Shown piece after piece: positions 15,784 to 23,084 of a stretch of DNA of 23,084 bases. The notes beneath the pieces were generated by a model. It saw nothing but the letters and a program-made list of their open reading frames with translations. It made no database searches and was not told the DNA's origin. How positions within the stretch are numbered: the stretch's first letter is position 1; every line of letters begins with the position of its first letter. The stretch covers positions 1 to 23,084 of the forward strand of contig DCBP01000130.1 of the NCBI GenBank assembly GCA_002314055.1, given 5' to 3'. The translations under genes were made by a program, and so were the position numbers. This DNA is from Prevotella sp. UBA1104. GTDB taxonomy: Bacteria > Bacteroidota > Bacteroidia > Bacteroidales > Bacteroidaceae.

Positions 15784-16263
15784 ATGAAACTGAAAATAAA
15801 CATATCACAGGTCTTCGACCTTGCCAACGACCGCATCGGGTCTCTTGCTTCTCGCATCAGAACTAAAGAGGGCGAGTCTGTTTACACTAACGCCATTCTT
15901 TCTTCAAGGGAGAAGATAATTGTCGAGCAATATATTCGCGAGGCGCTTCATGCCTTATGGGCTGTTGCGCCCGAACGCATCTCCGATTATCATAAGGATG
16001 GAGATGATTATCTCTTCTCCATCAATGGGGGTAGGGATGCCGACGACCTAACGGAGTATTTCAACGATGCTACGCTCGGCTATGTGGTGGCTTTCTGTAT
16101 TGCCCGCCATGTTGCTTCTGTTCTTCCTGACTATGCTAAGATTTATGCGGACGAGGCTGATGCTAATCTTGTCTCGCTCCGCAATTCTATCTTCTACAAG
16201 TCGGGGTATCTTACAAGTTCTGACCCTCTCGTGAATACTACCGGGTCTGTTACACAGTATTAG
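15784..16263 (+). CDS. Probable head-tail connector protein (159 aa)
   Basis: A 159-aa soluble protein beginning MKLKINISQVFDLANDRIGS. It is mainly helical: LSSREKIIVEQYIREALHALWAVAPERI, a short beta or loop region (DGDDYLFSINGG), then FNDATLGYVVAFCIARHVASVLPDYAKIYADEADANLVSLRNSIF. I recognise no named family, but its size and fold impression and its place just after portal and terminase fit head-completion or neck adaptor proteins. It starts 49 nt after the terminase stop, behind a 9-bp tandem repeat. Its TAG stop overlaps the first base of a second such repeat. The function is inferred from position. Confidence 0.65.
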   Translation: MKLKINISQVFDLANDRIGSLASRIRTKEGESVYTNAILSSREKIIVEQYIREALHALWAVAPERISDYHKDGDDYLFSINGGRDADDLTEYFNDATLGYVVAFCIARHVASVLPDYAKIYADEADANLVSLRNSIFYKSGYLTSSDPLVNTTGSVTQY

Positions 16264-16289
16264 TCCTATCAGTCTTATTTGTCTTATAA
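16263..16289 (+). repeat. Degenerate 9-bp tandem repeat (three units) in spacer
   Basis: Nonamers GTCCTATCA, GTCTTATTT and GTCTTATAA lie between the 159-aa and 256-aa genes, followed by a T-run. They parallel the units at 15742-15768, and the last unit is identical in both arrays. Confidence 0.7.
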
Positions 16290-16301
16290 TTTTTTTTGAA
16301 T

Positions 16302-17072
16302 ATGAAAACGATACAACTTACTTTACTGCGTTCTACTATTATTGACGCTGTGAAATCTGAAACACTTATTACCTCTAATGCTGATCGTGCAGCTGATGAG
16401 AAGGCTTCTCGTCTTGCTTACCACGAGGCGGTTGGCGATGACCTTTATATCGAGCGCAAACTGGAGCGTGATATGCTTACGGCTGCCGAGGAACTTAAAA
16501 CATTTTTCTCTGATTACGCAGTACAGGGCAGACAGACTACGGCGGATAATGCCGTTCTCCTTGATATGTCTGATTCGTCTGCCGTGAAATACCGCATGTT
16601 CTTGTCTGACAGGTTTAATGATGCTTACGTGGACTCTCTCGCACGTCTTGGGTCTGATTATATCAAGAACAAGATGCTTATGCTTTGGTGGGAGAACATC
16701 AACCCTCAAAGGGCCGAGATTTTCCTTAACTTGTCTGACAAGACGCTTACTCCTATCATGAGGTGCTTTAACCGTTTGCCACCTCAACCGCCTGCTTATC
16801 CCTACCCTAAAACTATTTCTGCCCCCACCGAACCGCAGAATATTATCAAGGGTAATACTTACAAGCTCCAGTATTCTATCAAGCAGGGGGATATTGATGA
16901 TGTAGAGGTGTCTTCGCTTAATCTTAATGCTGTTTCTGTGGATAAGGTTGAGAATGGCTTGGTTTCTGTTTTTGCCAAGGATTGCGGTTCGGCTACCATT
17001 CAGTTGTATTCCCGACACGACCCTACGGTTAAGGCTCTAATCTTGGTTAATGTCAATGACGATAACGTTTAG
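16302..17072 (+). CDS. Phage structural protein with C-terminal Ig-like domain
   Basis: A 256-aa protein with start ATG at 16302 (MKTIQLTLLRSTIIDAVKSE); a TTG two codons earlier is open but less likely. The N-terminal ~170 residues are helical, with LERDMLTAAEELKTFFSDYAV and RFNDAYVDSLARLGSDYIKNKMLMLWW. The C-terminal ~85 residues, from PTEPQNIIKGNTYKLQYSI through VSVFAKDCGSATIQLYSRHD to LILVNV, have the strand pattern of bacterial Ig-like (BIG2-type) domains. Phage Ig domains usually project from capsids or tails and help attach to surfaces or mucus. Here it is fused to a protein that by position is a neck/tail component. The last 23 bases overlap the rhomboid gene if that starts at 17050. 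The exact family was not identified. Confidence 0.68.
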   Translation: MKTIQLTLLRSTIIDAVKSETLITSNADRAADEKASRLAYHEAVGDDLYIERKLERDMLTAAEELKTFFSDYAVQGRQTTADNAVLLDMSDSSAVKYRMFLSDRFNDAYVDSLARLGSDYIKNKMLMLWWENINPQRAEIFLNLSDKTLTPIMRCFNRLPPQPPAYPYPKTISAPTEPQNIIKGNTYKLQYSIKQGDIDDVEVSSLNLNAVSVDKVENGLVSVFAKDCGSATIQLYSRHDPTVKALILVNVNDDNV

Positions 17073-17544
17073 TTCTCCCGGCGGTCCGATGTTCTTCCGC
17101 AACTGGCAGAACAATATACTGGCTGTACTTATGGCGGTGGCTTTCATCTGTGGATTCCATTGCCCTATGGTTTGGAATGTATATGACTTTAACCATCTGT
17201 TGTATATCTTTTCCCATGCCAATATATTTCACTTGCTTGCAAATGTCTTTGTGCTTCTTTCTTTCGGGAAAAGTGTCAATGCCTTTGCTTGGCTTGCTGC
17301 TGTTGCCGCTTCTTTCCTGCCTATGCCTAACGTCCCTACTGTCGGCATGTCGGCTCTCCTGTTTGCCCACCTCGGCACTACGTGGGCTCCGACTAAAGGG
17401 TTGGGCATTATGTGCAGAAAGATTCTTCCGTGGACTGTTGTCTTCGGACTTCTCCCCGGCATTAATCTTCTTATCCACATCTACGCTCTCTTCTTGGGGT
17501 ATGCGTTCATGTATGTATATTATCACTTTATAAAATCAAATTAG
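17050..17544 (+). CDS. Rhomboid-family intramembrane protease homologue
   Basis: A 164-aa polytopic membrane protein. The segment SHANIFHLLANVFVLLSFG has the rhomboid TM2 pattern H-x4-H-x3-N (H56, H61, N65), with the same spacing as bacterial GlpG. VGMSALLFAHLG supplies the nucleophile in a GxS context (S101), and IHIYALFLGYAF supplies the TM6 histidine (H143) with the following small residue G150. About six membrane segments can be counted, a minimal rhomboid core without extra domains. The Ser-His dyad is therefore intact and proteolytic activity is plausible. ATG 17050 overlaps the preceding gene by 23 nt; ATG 17089 (151 aa, MFFRNWQNN) is a non-overlapping alternative that keeps all motifs. 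It lies among head/neck genes, 1 nt before the next gene, so it is expressed late with them. Its substrate is unknown. Confidence 0.85.
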   Translation: MSMTITFSSPGGPMFFRNWQNNILAVLMAVAFICGFHCPMVWNVYDFNHLLYIFSHANIFHLLANVFVLLSFGKSVNAFAWLAAVAASFLPMPNVPTVGMSALLFAHLGTTWAPTKGLGIMCRKILPWTVVFGLLPGINLLIHIYALFLGYAFMYVYYHFIKSN

Positions 17545-17545
17545 T

Positions 17546-18175
17546 ATGGAACAGATTTTTCACGACCCGGACAATCCTCAGTGTGATGCCGTTGAGCGTT
17601 ATGCTCTTGACCCTGTTCTCCAGCGTGCTTGCGACGAAATGACTGGCAAAGCCACTCGGTGCTGCTGTGAACAGAAGGACACATATCATATTTATATCAT
17701 GCGTGCGCAAGTTATCTACGATATTGAGGCGCAGCTTAGTATTATCACGAAGTCTCGCCGAAATGAAGCGCAGGCGCAAGACAACAATATCGAGAATATT
17801 GATGCTGTCCGTCCGCTTATCGACCGGTGGTTTGGCAAGTATCTTTCTTTGGTTAAGCGTAAGCTCGCTTCTGTGTTGAAGGAGGAGCGTATTCTTTCTA
17901 CTTCTAATAATATCAAGGATAAAGAGGAGATTGACCTCGTTCTTTCTATCGGTGATTGGTGGAACTCTAATGCTCTTGAACCGCTCTCTAATGCCGTTCA
18001 CGACTTTATTGTCAACGGTTGCATATACGAGTATCTTCTTCTCTACCTCACTCCAAACGACCCTGTTACGGCTACCAAGGAACAGCAGAAGGAACTTGCC
18101 TTTGAGGAAATTCACAATGCCCTTTGTTCTTACAAACCGGGCAAACTCCGAAAAGGCATGCACCCTTTCCCTTAA
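17546..18175 (+). CDS. Phage protein of unknown function (209 aa), last gene of rightward operon
   Basis: A 209-aa protein beginning MEQIFHDPDNPQCDAVERYA, with its ATG 1 nt after the rhomboid stop. It is mostly helical. The N-terminal part has a cysteine cluster (C13, C29 and TRCCCEQK) that could bind a metal, followed by IEAQLSIITKSRR, DAVRPLIDRWFGKYLSLVKRKL and IDLVLSIGDWWNSNALEPLSNAVHDFIV. The C-terminus is basic (SYKPGKLRKGMHPFP). I recognise no family. Tight spacing to the rhomboid gene and the terminator immediately downstream place it as the last gene of the portal-terminase operon, so a virion assembly or neck role is likely by context only. Confidence 0.62.
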   Translation: MEQIFHDPDNPQCDAVERYALDPVLQRACDEMTGKATRCCCEQKDTYHIYIMRAQVIYDIEAQLSIITKSRRNEAQAQDNNIENIDAVRPLIDRWFGKYLSLVKRKLASVLKEERILSTSNNIKDKEEIDLVLSIGDWWNSNALEPLSNAVHDFIVNGCIYEYLLLYLTPNDPVTATKEQQKELAFEEIHNALCSYKPGKLRKGMHPFP

Positions 18176-18198
18176 CAAACCTAAAATACCTACCATAC

Positions 18199-18235
18199 AA
18201 AAAGAAAGGACAGCCATTCGCCATCCTTTCTTTTT
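18199..18235. terminator. Bidirectional rho-independent terminator
   Basis: A perfect 12-bp stem (AAAAAGAAAGGA pairing with TCCTTTCTTTTT) with a 13-nt loop is followed by more T residues on the plus strand, and is T-rich at its end on the minus strand too. It lies between converging genes (stops at 18175 and 18244) and should end transcription from both sides. Confidence 0.88.
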
Positions 18236-18243
18236 TTTATTGC

Positions 18244-21200
18244 TTATTTCATATTGTCAATCTCGTTTACCAAATCCAACTTTGCTTTATCCATTTGCAT
18301 CTGCATGGCTTTCGCCTCGTCGTCGCTCAACTCTCCGCTATTGATTATCTTGCGGCATTTCTTGAACACTTTTTCGTTTTCTTTGATTAACGCATTTATT
18401 CGCTTGTCTAATGAGTTGCCGTGTAGCTCCGCATTATACTTCATGCTTATCTCCGGGTTATCCTGGTTCTTCTTCCATACTCTCATATCGTGGTCGTATT
18501 TGTCGGAGAGTTCCTTGTATTTGGCATACTTGCTCAGACCTCTGTAATATACAGTCTTTTCTGTCGGTGTACTATACATGGCTCTTACCATCGGTACTTC
18601 TCTTGTCGAGAAACCGTCCCAGTCGCCCGTAACAAGTCTCTTGATTATCTTAGCGGTTCGGGTTGCATCACTTCCTGCTCCACCGAAATAACCTTGCACG
18701 ATGTTGTTCCATATCGCAGGATTGTTCCACTTTCCGTCCCAATCACCTTTTGTTACTGCCGTTCCACCCGAAGCCTTGTTTATAAACTTGCTGAGGTTTA
18801 CAAATGGCTCGAACTCACCTGCATATACCTTCAGATATTCGGGATCGTACTTCATATAATCGTAGTCCTTATATATCGGCTTACCAGTCCAGTCTTCATT
18901 ATTGGCTACTTGCCACACTGGTTTTGCATAATCTGGCACTGCTGCATTTACAGGGCTCATGCCTTCTCCCATGAAGTCTACCGGGAGTATCTGTGTTAGC
19001 TGTGCAGCGGCATCGAGCCATATATTATTGGCCGACTGCAATCTCTTGTCTTCTACACTTCTTGCAACATCGCCAAGCCCGTAGAACGCTCTTAGTTCTA
19101 TTGCCAATGGTATCTTCAACCATTTGTCCTTGCCAAGGTAGAAGCAGAAATTATTCCTTCTTTCCCACTCCGGCAGACTTGCATACTTCTCGCCATCGTC
19201 TCCTGCCAAGACTTGGTTAAGCAAAGGTATAAGATAGCCGCCCAGTACCATAGGTATTCCTATCATGTTAATCGTTGTCTTTATAGGATGCTTTACCATA
19301 TTCTTCTGTAAAGTTCTCAAGCCTTGCATTCCAGCATTAAAGAACATATAGCTACCTCTACACCATCTTGCAGCATTTGCTACAAAAGCCTTCTCTATCC
19401 ATGTCGCCCCCGGCACATCAAAGGCTTTTGCCCCCAAACCTCGGCGGTTGAAGTTTACGCTTACTTCTTTCGCATCGGTGATACTTCTCATTATGCTTCT
19501 TCCCATCTTGCGACTTGTGGCGTAGCAAGCAAAGCGGTTTAGGTTTTCAGCTCTTTCGTTCAGACCTTCGATTACTTCGGGTAGAGAATGTAACACCTTG
19601 CCTACTGTCTCCATGGCTTTCCGTCCTCCGGCATTCTTTCTTATCTCGTCCTCGAAGTTGTCTATCGTCTTTGTCTTTACAAATCCGGTCTTACCGCCAT
19701 TGTCCATAAACTCATAGAACAGTTTTTCGAGGTCGCCCTTTGGAGCTTTGCCTTGTTTGTAATGTGCCCACATGTTGAAGTATTCACCACGTACTTTCTC
19801 GTGTACGTTAGCTGTTAGCATCCCTATTGTCTGTCCGCCCAACAGTCTTGCCTGCATTGCCGTGAACCTTGCATAATACTCTGCGTTTTCCTTTATCGAG
19901 ATATTGTTATTCGCAAATAATGTATCGCGGCTAAGATTACTTACGGAGAAGGTTACGTTATACGATGTAAACATGCTTCCCATAAATCGCATCAATCTGT
20001 TACCGTGTTCATCACTCTTCAACTCTCCGTTCAGTGCTTGCGCTGCTCTCGGATTACCTGTGAAGATTATCTGTCTCTGCTTGCCTCCGAACCATACGGT
20101 AACGATATTCTGCTTCTTGTGCATCGGGTCTTCAAACGGCTTTGCATAACCCCCCTTTTGCAGGGTCTTTGTTGCTCCGCCTTTTGCTTGCTTGGCTTTC
20201 ATATCGTTCTCGAAGTCGGTTATCTCTTTGCGGATTGCCTCTGCACTCATATCAGGCTTTATGTCGGGGGTGGCTACTTCCCAATACTCATTTCCCAAGC
20301 TGTCGTATTTCTTCTCGTACCAGACATCGCTCACCATTACTGGAGGGACTTCGGTCAGTCTCATACCGCCATTACCGTCTTCCTCTGTATGTTCTTTCAG
20401 CCATGCGTTTGCAAGGCGATACATTCTCTGCTTGTTGGCATTGTCTTCGCCTCTTGATATTGCCCTTTCTGCCATTGCTGCTGCTGTGCCTAATGGACTT
20501 TGTGCAAGGGTTGTTCGTCCTTTGGCGGTTTTCAGACTTGAACTTGCAAGCTTGTTTGAATCGCTGTGCATATATGCGTAGCTGTCTTCCATTGAGTCTT
20601 CCTTGAATCCTCGCATCGGAATATACCAGTTGAACATTCCCTTGGCTCTGTCTTTGGCTGCACTGCTTACTATTCCATATTTGTGGTCGCTCTCCAGTGC
20701 ATATCCGGTTACTCCTCTTACTGCCGACCATAGATTTTCAACATCGTCTATTCCGATTGTATTCTCTGCTTGCATCACGGCATCTATGATTGCGCTGTCG
20801 CTGAACTGTCCGTTTACTCTGTACTGCACGATTGACGATATTCCCGAATAGTCGTTTCCATTTGGATCGTACTTGTCGGCTACACTGTCTTTATACCATT
20901 TGTTCAGCTTGTCTATCTTTGCGTCTACCGCTTTGTCGCCTGTCTTCGTAAACTCAAAGTCTCTGATAAACTTGTCGAGCTTGTCGTAGTATTGGTGCAG
21001 GTCTATCTGCCCTTGCTCCAACAATGTGGTAAGATAGTCTTTCTCGGCATGGAACTCATCCCTGTACTGCTCTATTCCTGTAAAGGTTATCACGTTTGCT
21101 TTCGGATCGTTTTCCCTTAGCTCGGCATTGAACTTCTTTATCCTCGTATCTATATTATTGGCTACATCTCTTACAAGCAGCACACGGTTTCTCTCCAGTC

Positions 21201-23084
21201 CACTCTTCATGTAGATATACATGTTCACGTTCTCATAACCTCTTTCTCCGCCTCCAAGTGCTTTGGTTGGCTTCCTTAGTGCTTGCTGGAGGTCTTTCAG
21301 CTCTCTTCTCTCGAAGTTGGCTCTCTTCTCGGCTACTACCGAACTTTGGTTTATTGCTCCGTGATACACGTCCATTGATGAATCAAAGTTCTTTATGCTC
21401 TTGCTCATCTCTTTCTGTGTCGTGTCCAGACTTGCCATGTTGTCTTTCCACGCTTCGGTTTCGCGGTACTGCCAACTGCCCAGTCTTTGCTCTATGGCAT
21501 CCTTTGTTGCCGTTTCCTGTGGCGTGTCGTTCTTGCTGTAATCAAGGCTACCCTTGCGGAAAAGTGTTTTAGCCTCTTCTATCATTGCATCATCACTGGT
21601 TTCCTTGCGGTATCTCACACTCTCTTGTGCATCACCGTGATTATATGCAGGCGAATTTATAACATCGTCAAGTGTTTCTTTTCCTGTGCCGTGGTTTAAT
21701 CTCCAAAGGAAGGAGTTTCTCTTCATCTCGGTATAGGTATCGCCATTCTGCAAAGCTCTCTTGCTCTCCCAAAGCCAGTACTTCACATCGTCCACATTCG
21801 GGTTGATATTATATCCAGCCTTATGGATTGCCTCGGTAACATAATGTTTGATATGACTCCAAAGGTTGCTCAATCCTATATACTTCGGATATTCCTGCGG
21901 TGTCCACACGCTTTCTTCTGCCTTGTCTGCAACCCACTCGTCCATTGCGGTATAGAAGTCCCAGCCGTTTTTCATCATGCGTTCATTCACTTCGGCTGCT
22001 TCTTCTGCGCTAAGGTGGGTATACATTCTGCGCATCATGTCTCTATAACCGCTTTCGCCAAGGAGATTTCTCATTCCCTTGTGTCCTACAACTTCATGCA
22101 CTATACTCTTCTGTGCATCATACTTGTCGGTTACGTTCGGCAGATACAGATGAACTTCCCCGGTCTTCATATCATACCAAGCCTTTACCTTCTCGCCATT
22201 CTCGATAGCCTTGCGCACTGTCTCATTCTCAATATCCTCCAAACTGTCGTGGATTGTAGTTCTGGTATTCAGCTTCTCGGTAGTTTTCAGAACAGTGGCT
22301 CTGTGCTTCTCCATCTGCTCCTGCTGCTCTCTCTCGCGTGGAGTAAGTTCTCCGCTCGTGGCATTTTCGCTTTCGTCCTTGCGGAAACGTGTCTCTCCAT
22401 CTGCTAAATCTTTACTCTCGTCAAGAAGTTTTTTCCCTTTATCGTAGGATTTTCCAACTCCATTTAGTAACTTTGCAGCAGAAATAGAGTTGTTGGTTGT
22501 CCTGCTCACATGGAGACTGTCGGATTCTTTCGCTGCCTCAGAGCCTTCCAACAGCTCTATTCTTGTTACCTCATAGCTGTGAGGCTTATTCTCTTCGCCG
22601 CCTCTAAACTCCTGCATGGTCGTTTTTACACGATAAATTTTACCATCAAGTTTCACGGCACCATACAAACGATGAACCAACACATTATTTCCATATCCAT
22701 TCCCTATGCTTCGGTTTCCGTCTTCACCCTTGTTATAATCTGGGTGTATCTCGGTTTCGATGCTTTCATGGATAACATCTTTAAGATTTGGGAGAACAGA
22801 AAGATGAACACCAAGGTTGTCGCTCTTTTTTGTGGCACTTGAAGACAAATACTTATCGATAGCGTTCTTACTTATAGTATAAGGTGTGCCATCACGCATT
22901 GTTGGCAAATTTGATTTGTCCGTTGTAACAAGATTAGACTTTGCCCATTCTTCCGCATTATCAAGCATCTTGCCTACATCTTCACCGAACCTATGCTTCT
23001 CCACAGACACAACCTTAACGCTTTCCTTATTTAGGTTAGGCATTACGATACCTTTCTCTTCCACAGCTCTATCTCTAACACCGT
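18244..23084 (-). CDS. Giant polyvalent virion protein with LPD38-like C-terminus (partial)
   Basis: Over 1610 codons, open to the right edge, so the true N-terminus is missing; a GTG at 23064 is in frame but the frame continues upstream (GVRDRAVEEKG). Residue numbers below count from that GTG. About 20-170 (TPYTISKNAIDKYLSSS to KLDGKIYRVKTTMQEF) resembles the LPD3/BECR-nuclease-like domains in phage polyvalent proteins. About 315-335 holds IVHEVVGHKGMRNLLG (H323, E324, H328), a zincin-like motif with one extra residue compared with HExxH. A long helical middle follows. The C-terminal ~700 residues, with FNRRGLGAKAF, WCRGSYMFFNAGMQGLR and the hydrophobic MIGIPMVLGGYLIPLLNQVL, match my memory of LPD38. 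Such proteins are thought to be packaged in the capsid and ejected with the DNA, like podovirus internal virion proteins. It is convergent with the portal operon across a shared terminator. Confidence 0.8.
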   Translation of the reverse strand, partial: GVRDRAVEEKGIVMPNLNKESVKVVSVEKHRFGEDVGKMLDNAEEWAKSNLVTTDKSNLPTMRDGTPYTISKNAIDKYLSSSATKKSDNLGVHLSVLPNLKDVIHESIETEIHPDYNKGEDGNRSIGNGYGNNVLVHRLYGAVKLDGKIYRVKTTMQEFRGGEENKPHSYEVTRIELLEGSEAAKESDSLHVSRTTNNSISAAKLLNGVGKSYDKGKKLLDESKDLADGETRFRKDESENATSGELTPREREQQEQMEKHRATVLKTTEKLNTRTTIHDSLEDIENETVRKAIENGEKVKAWYDMKTGEVHLYLPNVTDKYDAQKSIVHEVVGHKGMRNLLGESGYRDMMRRMYTHLSAEEAAEVNERMMKNGWDFYTAMDEWVADKAEESVWTPQEYPKYIGLSNLWSHIKHYVTEAIHKAGYNINPNVDDVKYWLWESKRALQNGDTYTEMKRNSFLWRLNHGTGKETLDDVINSPAYNHGDAQESVRYRKETSDDAMIEEAKTLFRKGSLDYSKNDTPQETATKDAIEQRLGSWQYRETEAWKDNMASLDTTQKEMSKSIKNFDSSMDVYHGAINQSSVVAEKRANFERRELKDLQQALRKPTKALGGGERGYENVNMYIYMKSGLERNRVLLVRDVANNIDTRIKKFNAELRENDPKANVITFTGIEQYRDEFHAEKDYLTTLLEQGQIDLHQYYDKLDKFIRDFEFTKTGDKAVDAKIDKLNKWYKDSVADKYDPNGNDYSGISSIVQYRVNGQFSDSAIIDAVMQAENTIGIDDVENLWSAVRGVTGYALESDHKYGIVSSAAKDRAKGMFNWYIPMRGFKEDSMEDSYAYMHSDSNKLASSSLKTAKGRTTLAQSPLGTAAAMAERAISRGEDNANKQRMYRLANAWLKEHTEEDGNGGMRLTEVPPVMVSDVWYEKKYDSLGNEYWEVATPDIKPDMSAEAIRKEITDFENDMKAKQAKGGATKTLQKGGYAKPFEDPMHKKQNIVTVWFGGKQRQIIFTGNPRAAQALNGELKSDEHGNRLMRFMGSMFTSYNVTFSVSNLSRDTLFANNNISIKENAEYYARFTAMQARLLGGQTIGMLTANVHEKVRGEYFNMWAHYKQGKAPKGDLEKLFYEFMDNGGKTGFVKTKTIDNFEDEIRKNAGGRKAMETVGKVLHSLPEVIEGLNERAENLNRFACYATSRKMGRSIMRSITDAKEVSVNFNRRGLGAKAFDVPGATWIEKAFVANAARWCRGSYMFFNAGMQGLRTLQKNMVKHPIKTTINMIGIPMVLGGYLIPLLNQVLAGDDGEKYASLPEWERRNNFCFYLGKDKWLKIPLAIELRAFYGLGDVARSVEDKRLQSANNIWLDAAAQLTQILPVDFMGEGMSPVNAAVPDYAKPVWQVANNEDWTGKPIYKDYDYMKYDPEYLKVYAGEFEPFVNLSKFINKASGGTAVTKGDWDGKWNNPAIWNNIVQGYFGGAGSDATRTAKIIKRLVTGDWDGFSTREVPMVRAMYSTPTEKTVYYRGLSKYAKYKELSDKYDHDMRVWKKNQDNPEISMKYNAELHGNSLDKRINALIKENEKVFKKCRKIINSGELSDDEAKAMQMQMDKAKLDLVNEIDNMK

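Noticed and set aside
22090..22110. HEVVGH as a canonical zinc-protease HExxH motif
   Set aside because: The second histidine is one position late (H-E-x-x-x-H), so it is reported only as zincin-like.
1..23084. tRNA genes, CRISPR arrays, insertion sequences and att sites
   Set aside because: I looked for cloverleaf-like segments, spaced identical repeats, transposase motifs and terminal inverted repeats and saw none that I could support.

Overview
The window looks like part of the morphogenesis and host-recognition region of a tailed phage or prophage of a Bacteroidales host. It carries a portal protein, a large terminase, a scaffold-like protein, an HK97-fold-type major capsid protein, putative head-tail connection proteins, two tail-fibre proteins and a giant LPD38-type virion protein. 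The Bacteroidales assignment is inferred from fibre modules, a DUF4376-like protein and TAnnTTTG-type promoter elements, all familiar from Bacteroides/Prevotella phages. No tRNA, rRNA, CRISPR array or insertion sequence was seen.

There are three transcription blocks. Block A (minus strand, 11442 down to 1) runs: scaffold, major capsid protein, terminator-like hairpin, 135-aa protein, 223-aa protein, 382-aa fibre/baseplate protein, 1187-aa tail fibre, diversity-generating retroelement (DGR) template repeat, DGR reverse transcriptase, DUF4376-like protein, and a multi-span membrane protein cut by the window edge. Block B (plus strand, 11623-18175) runs: portal, large terminase, 159-aa protein, 256-aa protein with an Ig-like C-terminus, a rhomboid-family membrane protein and a 209-aa protein. 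Block C (minus strand, 23084-18244) is one very large protein open at the right edge. A 180-bp divergent control region separates A and B. A strong bidirectional hairpin terminator separates B and C.

The central discovery is a complete DGR. The last ~40 codons of the 1187-aa fibre form a variable region (VR, 2960-3077). It aligns without gaps to a template repeat (TR, 2558-2675). There are 16 mismatches, and all 16 fall at template adenines (27 adenines available, 0 mismatches at the other 91 positions). A reverse transcriptase lies just downstream. The phage therefore most likely retargets its receptor-binding fibre by adenine mutagenesis. Unusual details are that the template is open in the same frame as the reverse transcriptase, that the polymerase YxDD box reads FGDN, that the RT has a long C-terminal extension, and that no Avd gene is obvious nearby.

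A second notable point is a 164-aa rhomboid protease homologue in the head/neck gene block. It has the H-x4-H-x3-N motif, a GxS serine and the TM6 histidine intact. Other points are a capsid protein with a signal-peptide-like N-terminus and linker, a split and reordered head module (portal before terminase, capsid genes on the opposite strand), degenerate 9-bp tandem repeats in two spacers, and a 14-bp perfect palindrome just before the portal start.
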